In this document: positions 55,695 through 64,000 of the stretch, piece after piece
Layout of the letters: each line of letters starts with the position of its first letter
How positions within the stretch are numbered: position 1 is the first letter of the stretch
NCBI GenBank assembly: GCA_945883495.1
Contig: CAMCXS010000012.1
Span: 28,070 to 92,069, forward strand
DNA: 64,000 bases
Direction: 5' to 3'
From: Akkermansia muciniphila
GTDB lineage: Bacteria > Verrucomicrobiota > Verrucomicrobiia > Verrucomicrobiales > DEV007
Notes under the pieces: generated by a model
What the model was told of the DNA's origin: nothing
The model's input: the letters and a program-made list of their open reading frames with translations, nothing else
Databases searched by the model: none
Translations under genes and position numbers: made by a program

Positions 55695-56363
55695 TTACCC
55701 GCCGATCTCCCCAATCAAGCGTTTCAACTCCCTCGCCGGCCATTGCCCGGGCGCATTCGGCGTCTGCAGGAATCCGTAATTCAAGATCGATCCCGCACGC
55801 GCCAGCACCAGCCTCGAAAGCTTTCCGACGGGGCCCATGCCCATCGCGGAAACGGGAATCGGGCTCGTCTCGACCATCGCGGCGAGCACAAAGATATCGC
55901 TGACCCGCTCCATCCGGACCGCGAGCTTGGCGGCGTCCAAGCCCTGTTCCATCGCCGCCGCGATGCTCCTGCCCAAAATCGCGTCCGCGGGCATGGCTTC
56001 AAAGTCGTGGAAGGAACCGACCACTCTTACTCCCGCCGCTTGCGCTTCCGCAATGACTTCCCCGGCATCGGGAACCGTGCGCAGTTCCACATCCATCCAG
56101 CCCGCGAACGGGAGAAACCGTCGCAGCAGGGCAAACCGCGTTTCCCGCGGCAAATCCCCCTTCCCTCCCTCGGACGGATGGCGCGCCGTGATCAAAAGTT
56201 TTCCCCGAAACTCGGCCGCCACCGCTTCCGCCTCGTCTAGATGCTCCCGAAGGTCATCCAGCCGGAACTCCAGCCAGTCGATTTCCACGGCGATCCCCGG
56301 ATTCGTTCGCAGATACGCCAAATCCTCCGGCGTGGTCACGGTAGCGACGACTTGGGCACTCAT
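55695..56363 (-). CDS. aroD: type I 3-dehydroquinate dehydratase
   Basis: 222 residues from the ATG at 56363, which shares one base with the stop of the M20 gene (TGATG). Catalytic positions fit the family: LEFRLD, LITARHPSEGG, VGSFHDF (general acid/base His) and AKLAVRM (Schiff-base Lys), with MGPVGKLSRLVLARAGSILNYG at the substrate-binding end. It dehydrates 3-dehydroquinate in the shikimate pathway. Coupling to a peptidase gene is not a usual arrangement. Confidence 0.9.
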   Translation of the reverse strand: MSAQVVATVTTPEDLAYLRTNPGIAVEIDWLEFRLDDLREHLDEAEAVAAEFRGKLLITARHPSEGGKGDLPRETRFALLRRFLPFAGWMDVELRTVPDAGEVIAEAQAAGVRVVGSFHDFEAMPADAILGRSIAAAMEQGLDAAKLAVRMERVSDIFVLAAMVETSPIPVSAMGMGPVGKLSRLVLARAGSILNYGFLQTPNAPGQWPARELKRLIGEIGG

Positions 56364-57700
56364 CACTTCGCCAATTCCTTGAGCAAGGCCCGGTTCAACT
56401 GAATCCCCGCCTCGAAATTCGCCACGGGGAAATTCTCATCCGGAGCGTGCGCCATACAATCCGGCAAGGCCAGCCCGAGCATCAGCGTGTCCACTCCAAG
56501 GATGTCTTTGAAGCTGCGGATGATCGGAATGCTGCCGCCCTCGCGAATCAACATCGGCTCGGCGCCAAACGTCGCCCGCAACGCATTTTGAGCGGCCTGG
56601 CCGTGCGGCGAGAACGGGTCCATGACGTAGTGCATCCCGGTGTGCCCCATGTCGATCTCCAGCTTCACGGACGGCGGGCAGTGCTGGCGCAAGTGGCCAG
56701 CCACCAAACGGAGAATCTCCTCCGGATCCTGGTCCGGAACGAGTCGGCAGGAGATCTTCACCATCGCCTCTTTGCCGATCACCGTCTTCGAGCCTTCGCC
56801 TTGGTAGCCACTGCCCATTCCGTTGATCTCCACCGTCGGGCGGGCCCACCGGCGTTCATAGGAGTCGAACCCCTCCTCTCCAAAGAGGGCGGGCACCCCG
56901 GTTTGTTCGAGGAGCGCGGAGTCGCCGTCCGGAAGACGTTTCCAGGTAGCCTGTTCCCAATCTTGTAGCTCGCGAACCCGGTCGCAGAAACCCGCGACGA
57001 GGATTTTGCCGGAAACCGCATCCCGCAGACTGGCCACTAGTTGGCAGGCCACCATCGCCGGATTGGCCACGCCGCCTCCGTAAATCCCGGAGTGCAAATC
57101 AAACGCCGGACCGCGCACGGTGAACTCCAGGCAAGCGATGCCCCGCAACCCGTACGTCAAGGTCGGCACGCCCGGCCCGATCATCCCGGTGTCGGAAACC
57201 GCAATCACGTCGCACGCCAGAACCTCCCGTTGCGCCTGCAAAAACGGGGCCAGGTGCTTGCTGCCGATCTCTTCTTCCCCCTCAATCAGGAAAATCACGT
57301 TCACCGGCAAGTCGCCATCCTCCGCCAAGGTCTGCTCGACCCCAAGGATGTGGGCCAGATTCTGTCCCTTGTTGTCCGTCGCGCCCCGGGCGTAAATCAC
57401 GCCATCCCGAATCACCGGCTCAAACGGCGGCGACGTCCAAAGGGAGACTGGATCGACCGGCTGCACGTCGTAATGGCCGTAGATCAGTACCGTCGGACGT
57501 CCCTCTTTCCGGGGTGACCTTGCCACGACGACGGGATGCCCCGGTGTTTCGTGCAACTCGGGTGCTAGGCCCATTCCCGCGAACTTGCCCACCAGGAAAT
57601 TCGCGCAATCCCGCACCTGTCCCGCAAAGGCGCGATCCGTGGAAATGGAGGCGAAGCGGAGATACGCAAAGAACTGGTCAAGACGATCCTGGGCGGTCAT
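56363..57700 (-). CDS. M20 family dipeptidase / metallopeptidase
   Basis: 445 residues. The di-zinc site is complete: YGHYDVQP, RGATDNKGQ (bridging Asp), EGEEEIGS (catalytic Glu then Glu ligand), VSDTGM and CMAHAPDENF (last His). The dimerisation lid contains RGIACLEFTVRGPAFDLHSGIYGG. This is the dipeptidase/CNDP-like subgroup, cytoplasmic, acting on small peptides. It is probably transcribed from the divergent region 57701-57979 and is translationally coupled to aroD. Confidence 0.92.
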   Translation of the reverse strand: MTAQDRLDQFFAYLRFASISTDRAFAGQVRDCANFLVGKFAGMGLAPELHETPGHPVVVARSPRKEGRPTVLIYGHYDVQPVDPVSLWTSPPFEPVIRDGVIYARGATDNKGQNLAHILGVEQTLAEDGDLPVNVIFLIEGEEEIGSKHLAPFLQAQREVLACDVIAVSDTGMIGPGVPTLTYGLRGIACLEFTVRGPAFDLHSGIYGGGVANPAMVACQLVASLRDAVSGKILVAGFCDRVRELQDWEQATWKRLPDGDSALLEQTGVPALFGEEGFDSYERRWARPTVEINGMGSGYQGEGSKTVIGKEAMVKISCRLVPDQDPEEILRLVAGHLRQHCPPSVKLEIDMGHTGMHYVMDPFSPHGQAAQNALRATFGAEPMLIREGGSIPIIRSFKDILGVDTLMLGLALPDCMAHAPDENFPVANFEAGIQLNRALLKELAK

Positions 57701-57765
57701 GGCCAGAGTGAACGGGGGAAGACGCGAAAAATCAAGAGAGTCAGCGCGATTTTATTTAAGAGATG

Positions 57766-57793
57766 TTGACAATCTAAGAGACTCCCCTAACAT
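57766..57793 (+). promoter_or_regulatory. candidate promoter of the outer-membrane protein gene
   Basis: A consensus TTGACA (57766-57771), 16-base spacer and TAACAT (57788-57793) lie about 187 bases before the start codon in the divergent gap, leaving a long 5' leader with no RNA motif recognised by eye. Confidence 0.45.
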
Positions 57794-57979
57794 GGTGCTT
57801 TCTGTCTTGGAGTAGTAGCGCAGTGGCATGCACCGCCTCGTTTTGGGCCCGAGTGGGTCTGAAACGGGGCGGTTGCCGTTTGCCTCCCTCCACCCGGCTT
57901 CGCAACAGGCTCGTGACGGGATAAACATTGACAGAGCTGCGGAGGCCATCTTCGCTGCAGACGTCAGGTCCCTCCTCTC

Positions 57980-59125
57980 ATGCGCTTGCTGGTTGCCATT
58001 CTCGCCTTGGGCACCGTCGCCCGATCGGCGCACGCGGATGAGACATCTAGCGGATGGTTTTTCAGCGTCGGCACCAGTATCCGGTCTATCCAGAGCGGGT
58101 TTCAGCTCAACCCAAGTTCCCCAATGCTGGATTGGCAGCACTTCTTCGTCCCCCGCGCTGCCCAGGGAGACACCGGTTTGTACACAGGGGGGGCCGATAC
58201 GATTCAGTACCTAGGCGGATTTGTGGGCCCGCAAAATCCAGATTTACCCGTCGGGCTCGCTCAAGGTCAGGTCGATTCCAGCACGCAGATTCTTCCGCAC
58301 CCTGTGGGAACGGGAGGAGCCTTTGCCAACGCCGTCATCGCCTACGGGGCAACTGCGTTCGAATATCGCCCTGAGACCGATGCGGGAGGCGTTGCCGATG
58401 AAGGAACCGGTGCCGGCCCTAGCTTTCAATGGGGCTACCGGCTCGCGGACACGGTGAACTTGGTCAGCGGCTGGACGTTCCTCTCCACGAATCACACGAC
58501 CGGCTCCGACCGCGTCGCGAATGTTTTCGAAGACCAACTCAATTTCACGATTCTCTACGACTACATCGCCGATGCAAATAGCGGCATCCAGATTCCCGGC
58601 ACGGTAAACGGCCAGGAACAAGGCATCGTTTCCAACGCAGACCTCCTCACTCCGATCTACGGCCCCGGTTACGAGTCGCCTCGCCGCTCGGTCGATGTCG
58701 CCAAAGGCCGCGAAGCCCGTTTTTATGCCGTTTCCCGGGCCGATCTCGAGGTCTCGCTCCAAGAGATTCCCTTCGGCATCGAAATCGGTCACCGTGTTGG
58801 CCCCCTGGAGTGCTATCTCACCGGCGGCGCCACGTTGAACCTGATCGACTACGACCTCACCTCGCGTCTCGATTGGTTCGAATCCGGGCTCTCCACTCCT
58901 CGCTTTAGCGGCAGCTGGCGGGATACCGGCAATCCGCTCAAAGCCGGTCTTTTCGGAGGACTCACCGCCAAGCTTTTCCTGAACGACTCCAAGCGGATTT
59001 ACGTGGAAGGAAGCACCTCCTACCGGTGGGTGGACCCCGTCCACGCCTCCGCCGGGATCGTGGATGTGGAGATCGACGTCTCCTCCTGGGAAGGGCGATT
59101 CGGCTTCGGGATCGTGCTGGATTAA
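57980..59125 (+). CDS. predicted outer-membrane beta-barrel protein
   Basis: 381 residues with a signal peptide (MRLLVAILALGTVARSAHA). The mature part alternates hydrophobic and polar residues in many strands (FFSVGTSIRSIQSGFQL, FQWGYRLADTVNLVSGWTFL, RIYVEGSTSYRWV) and ends in an aromatic-rich strand (WEGRFGFGIVLD), compatible with insertion in the outer membrane. No specific family was recognised. Its stop codon overlaps that of the convergent glycosyltransferase gene within TTAA. Confidence 0.72.
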   Translation: MRLLVAILALGTVARSAHADETSSGWFFSVGTSIRSIQSGFQLNPSSPMLDWQHFFVPRAAQGDTGLYTGGADTIQYLGGFVGPQNPDLPVGLAQGQVDSSTQILPHPVGTGGAFANAVIAYGATAFEYRPETDAGGVADEGTGAGPSFQWGYRLADTVNLVSGWTFLSTNHTTGSDRVANVFEDQLNFTILYDYIADANSGIQIPGTVNGQEQGIVSNADLLTPIYGPGYESPRRSVDVAKGREARFYAVSRADLEVSLQEIPFGIEIGHRVGPLECYLTGGATLNLIDYDLTSRLDWFESGLSTPRFSGSWRDTGNPLKAGLFGGLTAKLFLNDSKRIYVEGSTSYRWVDPVHASAGIVDVEIDVSSWEGRFGFGIVLD

Positions 59126-60282
59126 GCGACCCACTCGCTCGGGTTCCAACGCCGGTGCGCCCGGATCGCGGTTTGGTAATACCCAACCAAACGTTCCGTG
59201 GCCTTGCGCCAGCTGCAGTCCTCCATATCCGCGCGCGCCCGCTTGGCAAAGCCTTCCCGTTCCGCCGGATTGTCGATGAGCCGTTGAATTTGGGAAAGAA
59301 ATTGCTCGCGATTCCCCGCTTCGAACATCAAGCCGTTCACTTCGTGATCAATCACGTCGGGAATGCCCCCCGCCCGGGCGCCCACCACCGGCACGCCGCT
59401 CGCCATCGATTCCATGGCCACGAAACCAAGTGTTTCGGTATCCGAGGGAAACGCAAAGATGTCCGCGGACGCGTAAGCTTGCGCTAGCTCCTTGCCTCGG
59501 AGGTACCCCGTAAAAAAGGTCGGGGTCCCGGCAAACATCGCCTTCAATTCCTCTTCTGCCGGACCACCGCCCACGATCGCCACGCGGATGCCGGGAATCC
59601 GTTTGGCCGGCTCGAACAGCCAGCTCACTCGCTTTTCGTGGGACAACCGGCCCACGCAGATAATGAGCGGCTTCTCGGGTTCTCCCTCGCTGAGGTAGTA
59701 GCGCATCGCCGCGTTCCGGTTGTCCGGATGGAACGTCTCGGTGTCCACCGCCTTGGGCCAAACGCGGAGTCGTTTGATCCCCATTTCCGCGGAGACATCG
59801 ACCATGGGCCGGCTCGTGGTCAGGTTGAGTTGGGCGGTGTTGTGCAGCGAACGGATGTGAATCCGGCCCGGGGCAATGAGAAAGGGAACGCGGAGCCGTT
59901 CGGCGTATTGGTGGAGATCGGTGTGGTAACTCGCCACCATCGGCACATCGAGCTGGCGCACCACGAAAGCGCCCCACATCCCGATGACGAACGGATTGAC
60001 CCCATGCACGAGGTCCGGCTCAAACGCCTTGAGTTCCGTGTAGATCCGCGTACTCGGCATCCCCAAGCGCAGCTCCGGATACCACGGTTTGAAGGGGATC
60101 GACTTCAAACGGATCACCGGGAAGCCGCAATACTCAGAGACGTTCTCCCGGTTTGAATACTCCGGAGCGAAGATGATCGCTTCATGGCCCAGGGCACGGA
60201 GTTGATCCAACGTCCGGCAGATCCGGGTTACGATCCCGTCAATGTTCGGTAAAAAGGTCTCCGTGCAAAAGGCGATTCTCAT
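59122..60282 (-). CDS. GT4 glycosyltransferase, probable sulfoquinovosyltransferase (SQD2/SqdX-like)
   Basis: 386 residues of the GT-B fold, family 4. N-terminal RIAFCTETFLPNIDGIVTRI and YHTDLHQYAERL, and C-terminal VGRLSHEKRVSWLFEPAKRIPG and FPSDTETLGFVAMESMASGVPVV (nucleotide-sugar EX7E-type motif), match SQD2/SqdX, which transfers sulfoquinovose from UDP-sulfoquinovose to diacylglycerol. The substrate is supported by its position 25 bases after the UDP-sulfoquinovose synthase gene on the same strand. Other GT4 enzymes share these motifs, so context carries much of the argument. Confidence 0.85.
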   Translation of the reverse strand: MRIAFCTETFLPNIDGIVTRICRTLDQLRALGHEAIIFAPEYSNRENVSEYCGFPVIRLKSIPFKPWYPELRLGMPSTRIYTELKAFEPDLVHGVNPFVIGMWGAFVVRQLDVPMVASYHTDLHQYAERLRVPFLIAPGRIHIRSLHNTAQLNLTTSRPMVDVSAEMGIKRLRVWPKAVDTETFHPDNRNAAMRYYLSEGEPEKPLIICVGRLSHEKRVSWLFEPAKRIPGIRVAIVGGGPAEEELKAMFAGTPTFFTGYLRGKELAQAYASADIFAFPSDTETLGFVAMESMASGVPVVGARAGGIPDVIDHEVNGLMFEAGNREQFLSQIQRLIDNPAEREGFAKRARADMEDCSWRKATERLVGYYQTAIRAHRRWNPSEWVA

Positions 60283-60307
60283 GCCGCGAGGGCTGTGAAC
60301 CTTGGGA

Positions 60308-61516
60308 CTACGACTGCGGAACCGCCTGGTTCACCGGCACCCCAGCGCTCTGGGCCTGAGTCCAGGTGGAGTAACAAGGAATCTTGGAACGGTCACAGCG
60401 ATCCGCATACTTCCGGGCGATCTCGGTCACCTCCTCCAGCAGTCCCTCGCTCAACGTCGTCGGCTTCAAGCCCAGACTGAGGAAGAGATCGTTGTGGACG
60501 TGGAGATCGTTCTCCGCCGCTTCGTTGCGCGGATTGTTCACCATCGCCACTTCGGCACCGGAAATCTTGGCGACCAATTGGGCCAAATCCCGGACGCGGT
60601 GGGTTTCCGTCATCTGGTTGAGAATGCGGACGCGCTCTCCAGACGCCGGTGGGTTTTCCAACGCGAGTTGCACACACCGGCAGGTGTCCCGGATATGGAT
60701 GAAGGCCCGCGTCTGCCCGCCCGTCCCGTGGACCGTCAGCGGATATCCAACGGCCGCTTGCACCAAAAAGCGATTCAAGACCGTGCCATAATCGCCATCG
60801 TAGTCGAAGCGGTTCAGCAACCGCTCATCCTTGGCCGTCTCCGGAGTCATCGTGCCCCAGACGATCCCTTGGTGCAGGTCCGTGATGCGGATCTTATCGT
60901 TCTTCACGTAATAGGCGAAGAGGATCTGATCCAGGCTCTTCGTCATGTGGTAGATGCTCCCCGGATTCGTGGGGTACAGGATTTGCTGCTTGAGCTTGTC
61001 CCCAGCATCGGTCGTCACCTCGATGTCGAGATAGCCCTCCGGAATCTTCATCCCGGCGGAACCGTAACCGTAAACGCCCATCGTCCCGAGGTGGACCAAA
61101 TGGATCGGCAAGCCGGACTCCACCACCGCACAGAGCGTGTTGTGGGTCGCGTTGATGTTGTTGTCCACCGTGTAACGCTTGTGCGCCGGGGACTTCATCG
61201 AATACGGCGCGGCCCGCTGCTCCGCGAAGTGGACGATCGCGTCCGGCTGTTCTTCGAGAATGATGTCGAGGTAACGGTCGTATTCCTGGGCCACATCGAC
61301 CCGGTAAAAGGCGATCTTCCGTCCGGACACCTCTTCCCAAGCCTTGATCCGCGTCCCCATTGGCGAGATCGGCGTGAGCGAGCCCGCTTCGAGTTCGTTG
61401 TCAATGTTCCGGCGCGAGAGGTTGTCGAGGATGACGACGTCGTGTCCGAGATTCGAAAGGTGCAGGGAGGTCGGCCAACCACAAAAGCCGTCTCCGCCAA
61501 GGACCATTACTTTCAT
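60308..61516 (-). CDS. sqdB: UDP-sulfoquinovose synthase
   Basis: 402 residues of the extended SDR superfamily (SQD1/SqdB). An N-terminal NAD site (VMVLGGDGFCGWPTSLHL) is followed by ILDNLSRRNIDNELEAGSLTPI, FAEQRAAPYSMKS, LGTMGVYGYG, IYHMTKSLD (catalytic Tyr and Lys) and QGIVWGTMTPETAKDERLLNRFDYDGDYG, all typical of this enzyme rather than of generic epimerases. It forms UDP-sulfoquinovose from UDP-glucose and sulfite. With the downstream glycosyltransferase it makes a minimal sulfoquinovosyldiacylglycerol pathway. Confidence 0.92.
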   Translation of the reverse strand: MKVMVLGGDGFCGWPTSLHLSNLGHDVVILDNLSRRNIDNELEAGSLTPISPMGTRIKAWEEVSGRKIAFYRVDVAQEYDRYLDIILEEQPDAIVHFAEQRAAPYSMKSPAHKRYTVDNNINATHNTLCAVVESGLPIHLVHLGTMGVYGYGSAGMKIPEGYLDIEVTTDAGDKLKQQILYPTNPGSIYHMTKSLDQILFAYYVKNDKIRITDLHQGIVWGTMTPETAKDERLLNRFDYDGDYGTVLNRFLVQAAVGYPLTVHGTGGQTRAFIHIRDTCRCVQLALENPPASGERVRILNQMTETHRVRDLAQLVAKISGAEVAMVNNPRNEAAENDLHVHNDLFLSLGLKPTTLSEGLLEEVTEIARKYADRCDRSKIPCYSTWTQAQSAGVPVNQAVPQS

Positions 61517-61748
61517 CTTATCTGTGCAAGATCACCAAAGGGTTGTCAGGGACCCAGCCGCCCCGTAGGACGCGGGCCAAGGTGGGACCATTTAGCCGGA
61601 ATTGCGGGATGTTCTAGGGAAAACGAAGGGAAAGTGTGAACGCCGGGCTGCCAGGGCGCATGGGTCGCATCGAGAGCAGTTGACTCAACCGCCAGATTCC
61701 CTATCTTTCCCCTCCCAATTTTTCTTTCACACCAATCAACCGAGATTC

Positions 61749-63602
61749 ATGACGACTACCACTGACCAACATCCCTTCCAGGCCGAGGTCCGGCAGCTCC
61801 TCCACATCGTCATCAATTCCCTCTACACGGACAAGGAGATCTTCGTCCGGGAACTGGTGTCGAACGCCTCGGATGCCCTCGAAAAACTGCGCCATCTCCA
61901 ACACACGGAGAAGGACATGTTTGACGCCCAACTCGGCCTGGAGATCCACATCACGACGGACGACACCGCCGGCATGATCACGATTTCCGATTTCGGGATC
62001 GGCATGACCCGGGAGGAATTGATTGAAAACCTGGGGACGATCGCGCATTCCGGTTCCCGCAAGTTCTTCCAAGCCCTCGAAGAGTCTCAGCAGAAGGAAT
62101 CCGCGCTCATCGGGCAGTTTGGGGTCGGCTTCTACAGCGCCTTCATGGTGGCGGATGAAGTCAAGGTCTACACCCACAGCTGGCGCAACGATGCCGAGCA
62201 CCTTGTCTGGACCAGCGACGGCCAGAGCGGTTACACCATTGAGGAAGCGCCGGGTCAGCGCCGCGGCTGCAAGATCGTCGCCAAACTGCGCGAAGAATGC
62301 AAAGAGTTCGCCGGGGCCAGCCGGATCGAGGACATCCTCAAGAAGTATTCCAACTTCGTCCCCTTCCCGATCCTCCTCAACGGCAAGCGGATCAACACCG
62401 TGGAGGCCCTCTGGCTCAAGGCCAAGGCCGAGGTCAAGGAGGAGGAATACGAGGAGTTCTACAAGTTCGTCGCCAAGGCCTGGGACAAGCCTCGCTACCA
62501 ATTCCACTTCAGCGCGGATGCCCCGCTCACGATCAATGCCCTCCTCTTCGTCCCAGGCAGCAACAAGGAGAAGTTCCTCGGCGTCGGCCAGCTCGAACCT
62601 TCCGTGGCCCTCTACTGCAAGAAGGTCCTCATCGACCCGCATCCCAAGGGCTTGCTCCCGGAATGGCTGCGCTTCCTCTCCGGCGTGATCGACAGCGCGG
62701 ACCTGCCGCTGAACATCTCCCGCGAGAGCATGCAGGACAGCCAGCTCGTCCAGAAGCTCAACCGCGTCGTCACCAAACGCTTCCTCAAGTTCCTCGACAA
62801 GCAGGCCAAGTCCGACTCCGAGAAATACCTGGAATTCTTCAAGGAGTTCAGCCGGTTCCTCAAAGAAGGCATTTGCACGGATCACGAGCACAAGGAAGAC
62901 CTTGCCAAGCTCCTGCGCTTCGAGTCTTCCCTGACGAACGCCGGGGAACTCACCAGCCTGGATGAGTACCTCACCCGCATGAAGGACGGCCAGAAGGAGA
63001 TTTACTACCTGGTCGGCCCGAACCGGAAGTCGATCGAGGCGGGTCCCTACCTCGAAGCCTTCAAGGCGCGAGGCCTGGAGGTGATCTTCCTCTTTGAAAG
63101 CATCGACGACTACATGCTCGGAAATCTCTCCGAGTATGAAGAGAAGAAGCTGGTTCCCGCCAGCCGGGCGGATCTCGATTTGGGCGATGCCGTGGATGCG
63201 GGCGAAGGCGAAGCGCTCGGCGAAGACGCCGTGAAAGGGCTCTGCGGATTCCTCAAAGAGCACCTCGGCGAACGCGTGGAAGAAGTGGCCGCGAGCAAGC
63301 GCCTCGTCCAATCCCCGGCAGCCGCGCTCACTCCGGAACATGGTATGTCCGCCCAAATGCGCCGCATGTTCCAAGCAATGAACCCGGACAGCCCAGCCGG
63401 GGTCGATGTAAAGCTGGAGATCAACCCGCGTCACGACCTCATCAAACGGCTCGCCGCCACCCGGGAGGGCAATCCAGAACTGGCCAAGCTCGTGGCCACC
63501 CAACTCTTCGAAAGTTCCCTCCTGGCCGCCGGTTTGCTCGACAGCGAAATGCCGATGGTAAACCGCGGTTACGAGATCATGGCCGCGGCGCTGCGCGATT
63601 GA
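61749..63602 (+). CDS. htpG: HtpG (Hsp90) chaperone
   Basis: 617 residues from the ATG at 61749 (MTTTTDQHPFQAEVRQLLHIVINSLY). The N-terminal ATPase shows the Bergerat-fold motifs ELVSNASDALEKLR, ISDFGIGMTREELIENLGTIAHSG and GQFGVGFYSAFMVAD. The middle domain has DLPLNISRESMQDS with the catalytic Arg region, and the C-terminal dimerisation domain runs to the end. A cytoplasmic ATP-dependent chaperone. No CIRCE element was seen in the 232-base upstream gap. Confidence 0.97.
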   Translation: MTTTTDQHPFQAEVRQLLHIVINSLYTDKEIFVRELVSNASDALEKLRHLQHTEKDMFDAQLGLEIHITTDDTAGMITISDFGIGMTREELIENLGTIAHSGSRKFFQALEESQQKESALIGQFGVGFYSAFMVADEVKVYTHSWRNDAEHLVWTSDGQSGYTIEEAPGQRRGCKIVAKLREECKEFAGASRIEDILKKYSNFVPFPILLNGKRINTVEALWLKAKAEVKEEEYEEFYKFVAKAWDKPRYQFHFSADAPLTINALLFVPGSNKEKFLGVGQLEPSVALYCKKVLIDPHPKGLLPEWLRFLSGVIDSADLPLNISRESMQDSQLVQKLNRVVTKRFLKFLDKQAKSDSEKYLEFFKEFSRFLKEGICTDHEHKEDLAKLLRFESSLTNAGELTSLDEYLTRMKDGQKEIYYLVGPNRKSIEAGPYLEAFKARGLEVIFLFESIDDYMLGNLSEYEEKKLVPASRADLDLGDAVDAGEGEALGEDAVKGLCGFLKEHLGERVEEVAASKRLVQSPAAALTPEHGMSAQMRRMFQAMNPDSPAGVDVKLEINPRHDLIKRLAATREGNPELAKLVATQLFESSLLAAGLLDSEMPMVNRGYEIMAAALRD

Positions 63603-63623
63603 GCCTCGACCGAAGTTGTAACA

Positions 63624-63653
63624 ATACGGCGCTTGGGTGACCAAGCGCCGTAT
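63624..63653 (+). terminator. perfect 13-bp stem-loop downstream of htpG
   Basis: ATACGGCGCTTGG-GTGA-CCAAGCGCCGTAT starts 22 bases after the htpG stop. The stem is perfect, but no T-tract follows, so it may be a factor-independent terminator of weak type or a 3'-end stabilising hairpin. Confidence 0.6.
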
Positions 63654-63672
63654 CCGCGATCCAACCACCCGG

Positions 63673-63858
63673 AGCCTTCCGAAGGCTCACCCGAGCGTTC
63701 CGGGCACACCACCGAGCCTTCCGAAGGCTCACCCGAGCGTTCCGGGCACACCACCCCAGCCTTCCGAAGGCTCACCCGAGCGTTCCGAGCACACCACCCC
63801 AGCCTTCCGAAGGCTCACCCGAGCGTGCCGAGCACACCACCCGAGCCTTCCGAAGGCT
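63673..63858. repeat. palindrome-containing 42-43-bp tandem repeat
   Basis: Five copies of the perfect palindrome AGCCTTC-C-GAAGGCT start at 63673, 63715, 63758, 63801 and 63844 (period 42, 43, 43, 43). The linker between copies is conserved (caCCCGAGCGTTCCGGGCACACCACC-type, differing by G/A and T/G changes). Frames through it stay open on both strands. It follows the htpG terminator hairpin and shows no spacer diversity, so it is not a CRISPR array. Confidence 0.92.
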
Positions 63859-63862
63859 TAGC

Positions 63863-64000
63863 CTAAATGCGGAGATGTATTACGTCGCAGTAGCCCTCGT
63901 GCTCAGCGAAGCGGTGCTCGTGCTCGTAATCGAAACACCGTTGAACCTCCAGGCTAACCTGCGGGCCCCGGAGCCGAAAAGTTACTCTCCGTTCCACTTC
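63863..64000 (-). CDS. 3' end of an open frame of unknown function entering from the right edge
   Basis: The minus strand is open from the window edge to a TAG at 63865-63863 (45 residues, ending in YCDVIHLRI). It contains a short His/Glu-alternating stretch (FDYEHEHRFAEHEGY) from a CGAGCA-type microrepeat. It could be the C-terminus of a gene outside the window that runs into repeat DNA, or simply an open frame through repeats. Confidence 0.3.
   Translation of the reverse strand, partial: EVERRVTFRLRGPQVSLEVQRCFDYEHEHRFAEHEGYCDVIHLRI

Noticed and set aside
61517..61748. CIRCE heat-shock operator upstream of htpG
   Set aside because: No TTAGCACTC-N9-GAGTGCTAA-like inverted repeat is present in the gap.
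61701..63668. Long antisense open frame opposite htpG (655 codons)
   Set aside because: HtpG is unmistakable on the plus strand; GC-rich codon use leaves the complementary frame open.
63673..63858. CRISPR array
   Set aside because: The sequence between palindromes is itself conserved, so there are no spacers.

Overview
The window looks like chromosome of a free-living member of the Verrucomicrobiota (PVC superphylum). The base composition is GC-rich throughout. The gene content is typical of that group: two DUF1549/DUF1553 plus DUF1501 modules, a TIGR04073 exosortase-associated protein, a delta-60/Calx-beta/Ig giant secreted protein, a DUF1080 protein, a PmoA-like protein, and a GreA C-terminally fused to a long N-terminal domain as known from Chlamydiae. 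Most of the window is ordinary core and niche metabolism. Several stretches are not: the heptad-repeat loci at 13.7 and 24.4-24.8 kb, the 21-bp array at 19.25 kb, the reverse transcriptase locus at 51.1-52.6 kb and the repeats at 63.6-63.9 kb.

Layout. 1-5.6 kb (minus strand) is a tightly coupled energy-transduction operon (DUF3450, TtpC-like ExbB, ExbB, ExbD, TonB, TPR) in the gene order of the Vibrio TonB2 system, followed by a partial N-carbamoylputrescine amidase. 5.7-9.3 kb is a giant DUF4407-like coiled-coil membrane protein. 9.5-12.6 kb and 19.6-22.9 kb hold two large DUF3857/transglutaminase-like/TPR proteins; one keeps the catalytic Cys and the other has Pro there. Between them lie a SUMF1-domain protein, a eukaryotic-type HisA and a 1504-residue secreted protein. 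23-27.3 kb is a planctomycete-type cytochrome/DUF1553 plus DUF1501 pair that has been split by a four-helix-bundle (23S-IVP-like) gene. 27.5-33 kb is a type II secretion/type IV pilus-like cluster with two tandem assembly ATPases, the platform protein GspF and a pseudopilin.

33.4-43.9 kb is mixed housekeeping: GreA fusion, enolase, FtsB, a GGQ release-factor-like protein, an MFS transporter, PurU, tRNA-Leu, PurH and a lipoprotein. 44-47.5 kb is a second DUF1553/DUF1501 operon ending in a strong terminator. 47.7-51.1 kb carries a PHP phosphatase, a double thioredoxin protein, a PmoA-like protein and an unknown small protein. 51.1-52.6 kb is a retron-like locus: a structured intergenic RNA candidate bounded by a 12-nt perfect inverted repeat, directly followed by a YADD reverse transcriptase. 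52.6-63.6 kb contains DUF1080, GlnRS, Uma2, AroD, an M20 peptidase, a beta-barrel protein, the two sulfolipid (SQDG) genes and HtpG. The right edge is repetitive.

The two observations I rate highest are the retron-like ncRNA/RT pair and the inverted four-by-seven-base repeat arms. The arms occur at two independent sites. At one they enclose a four-helix-bundle gene and at the other almost nothing, and at both they have altered the starts of neighbouring genes. All assignments were made by reading motifs by eye; no database search or structure calculation was run.
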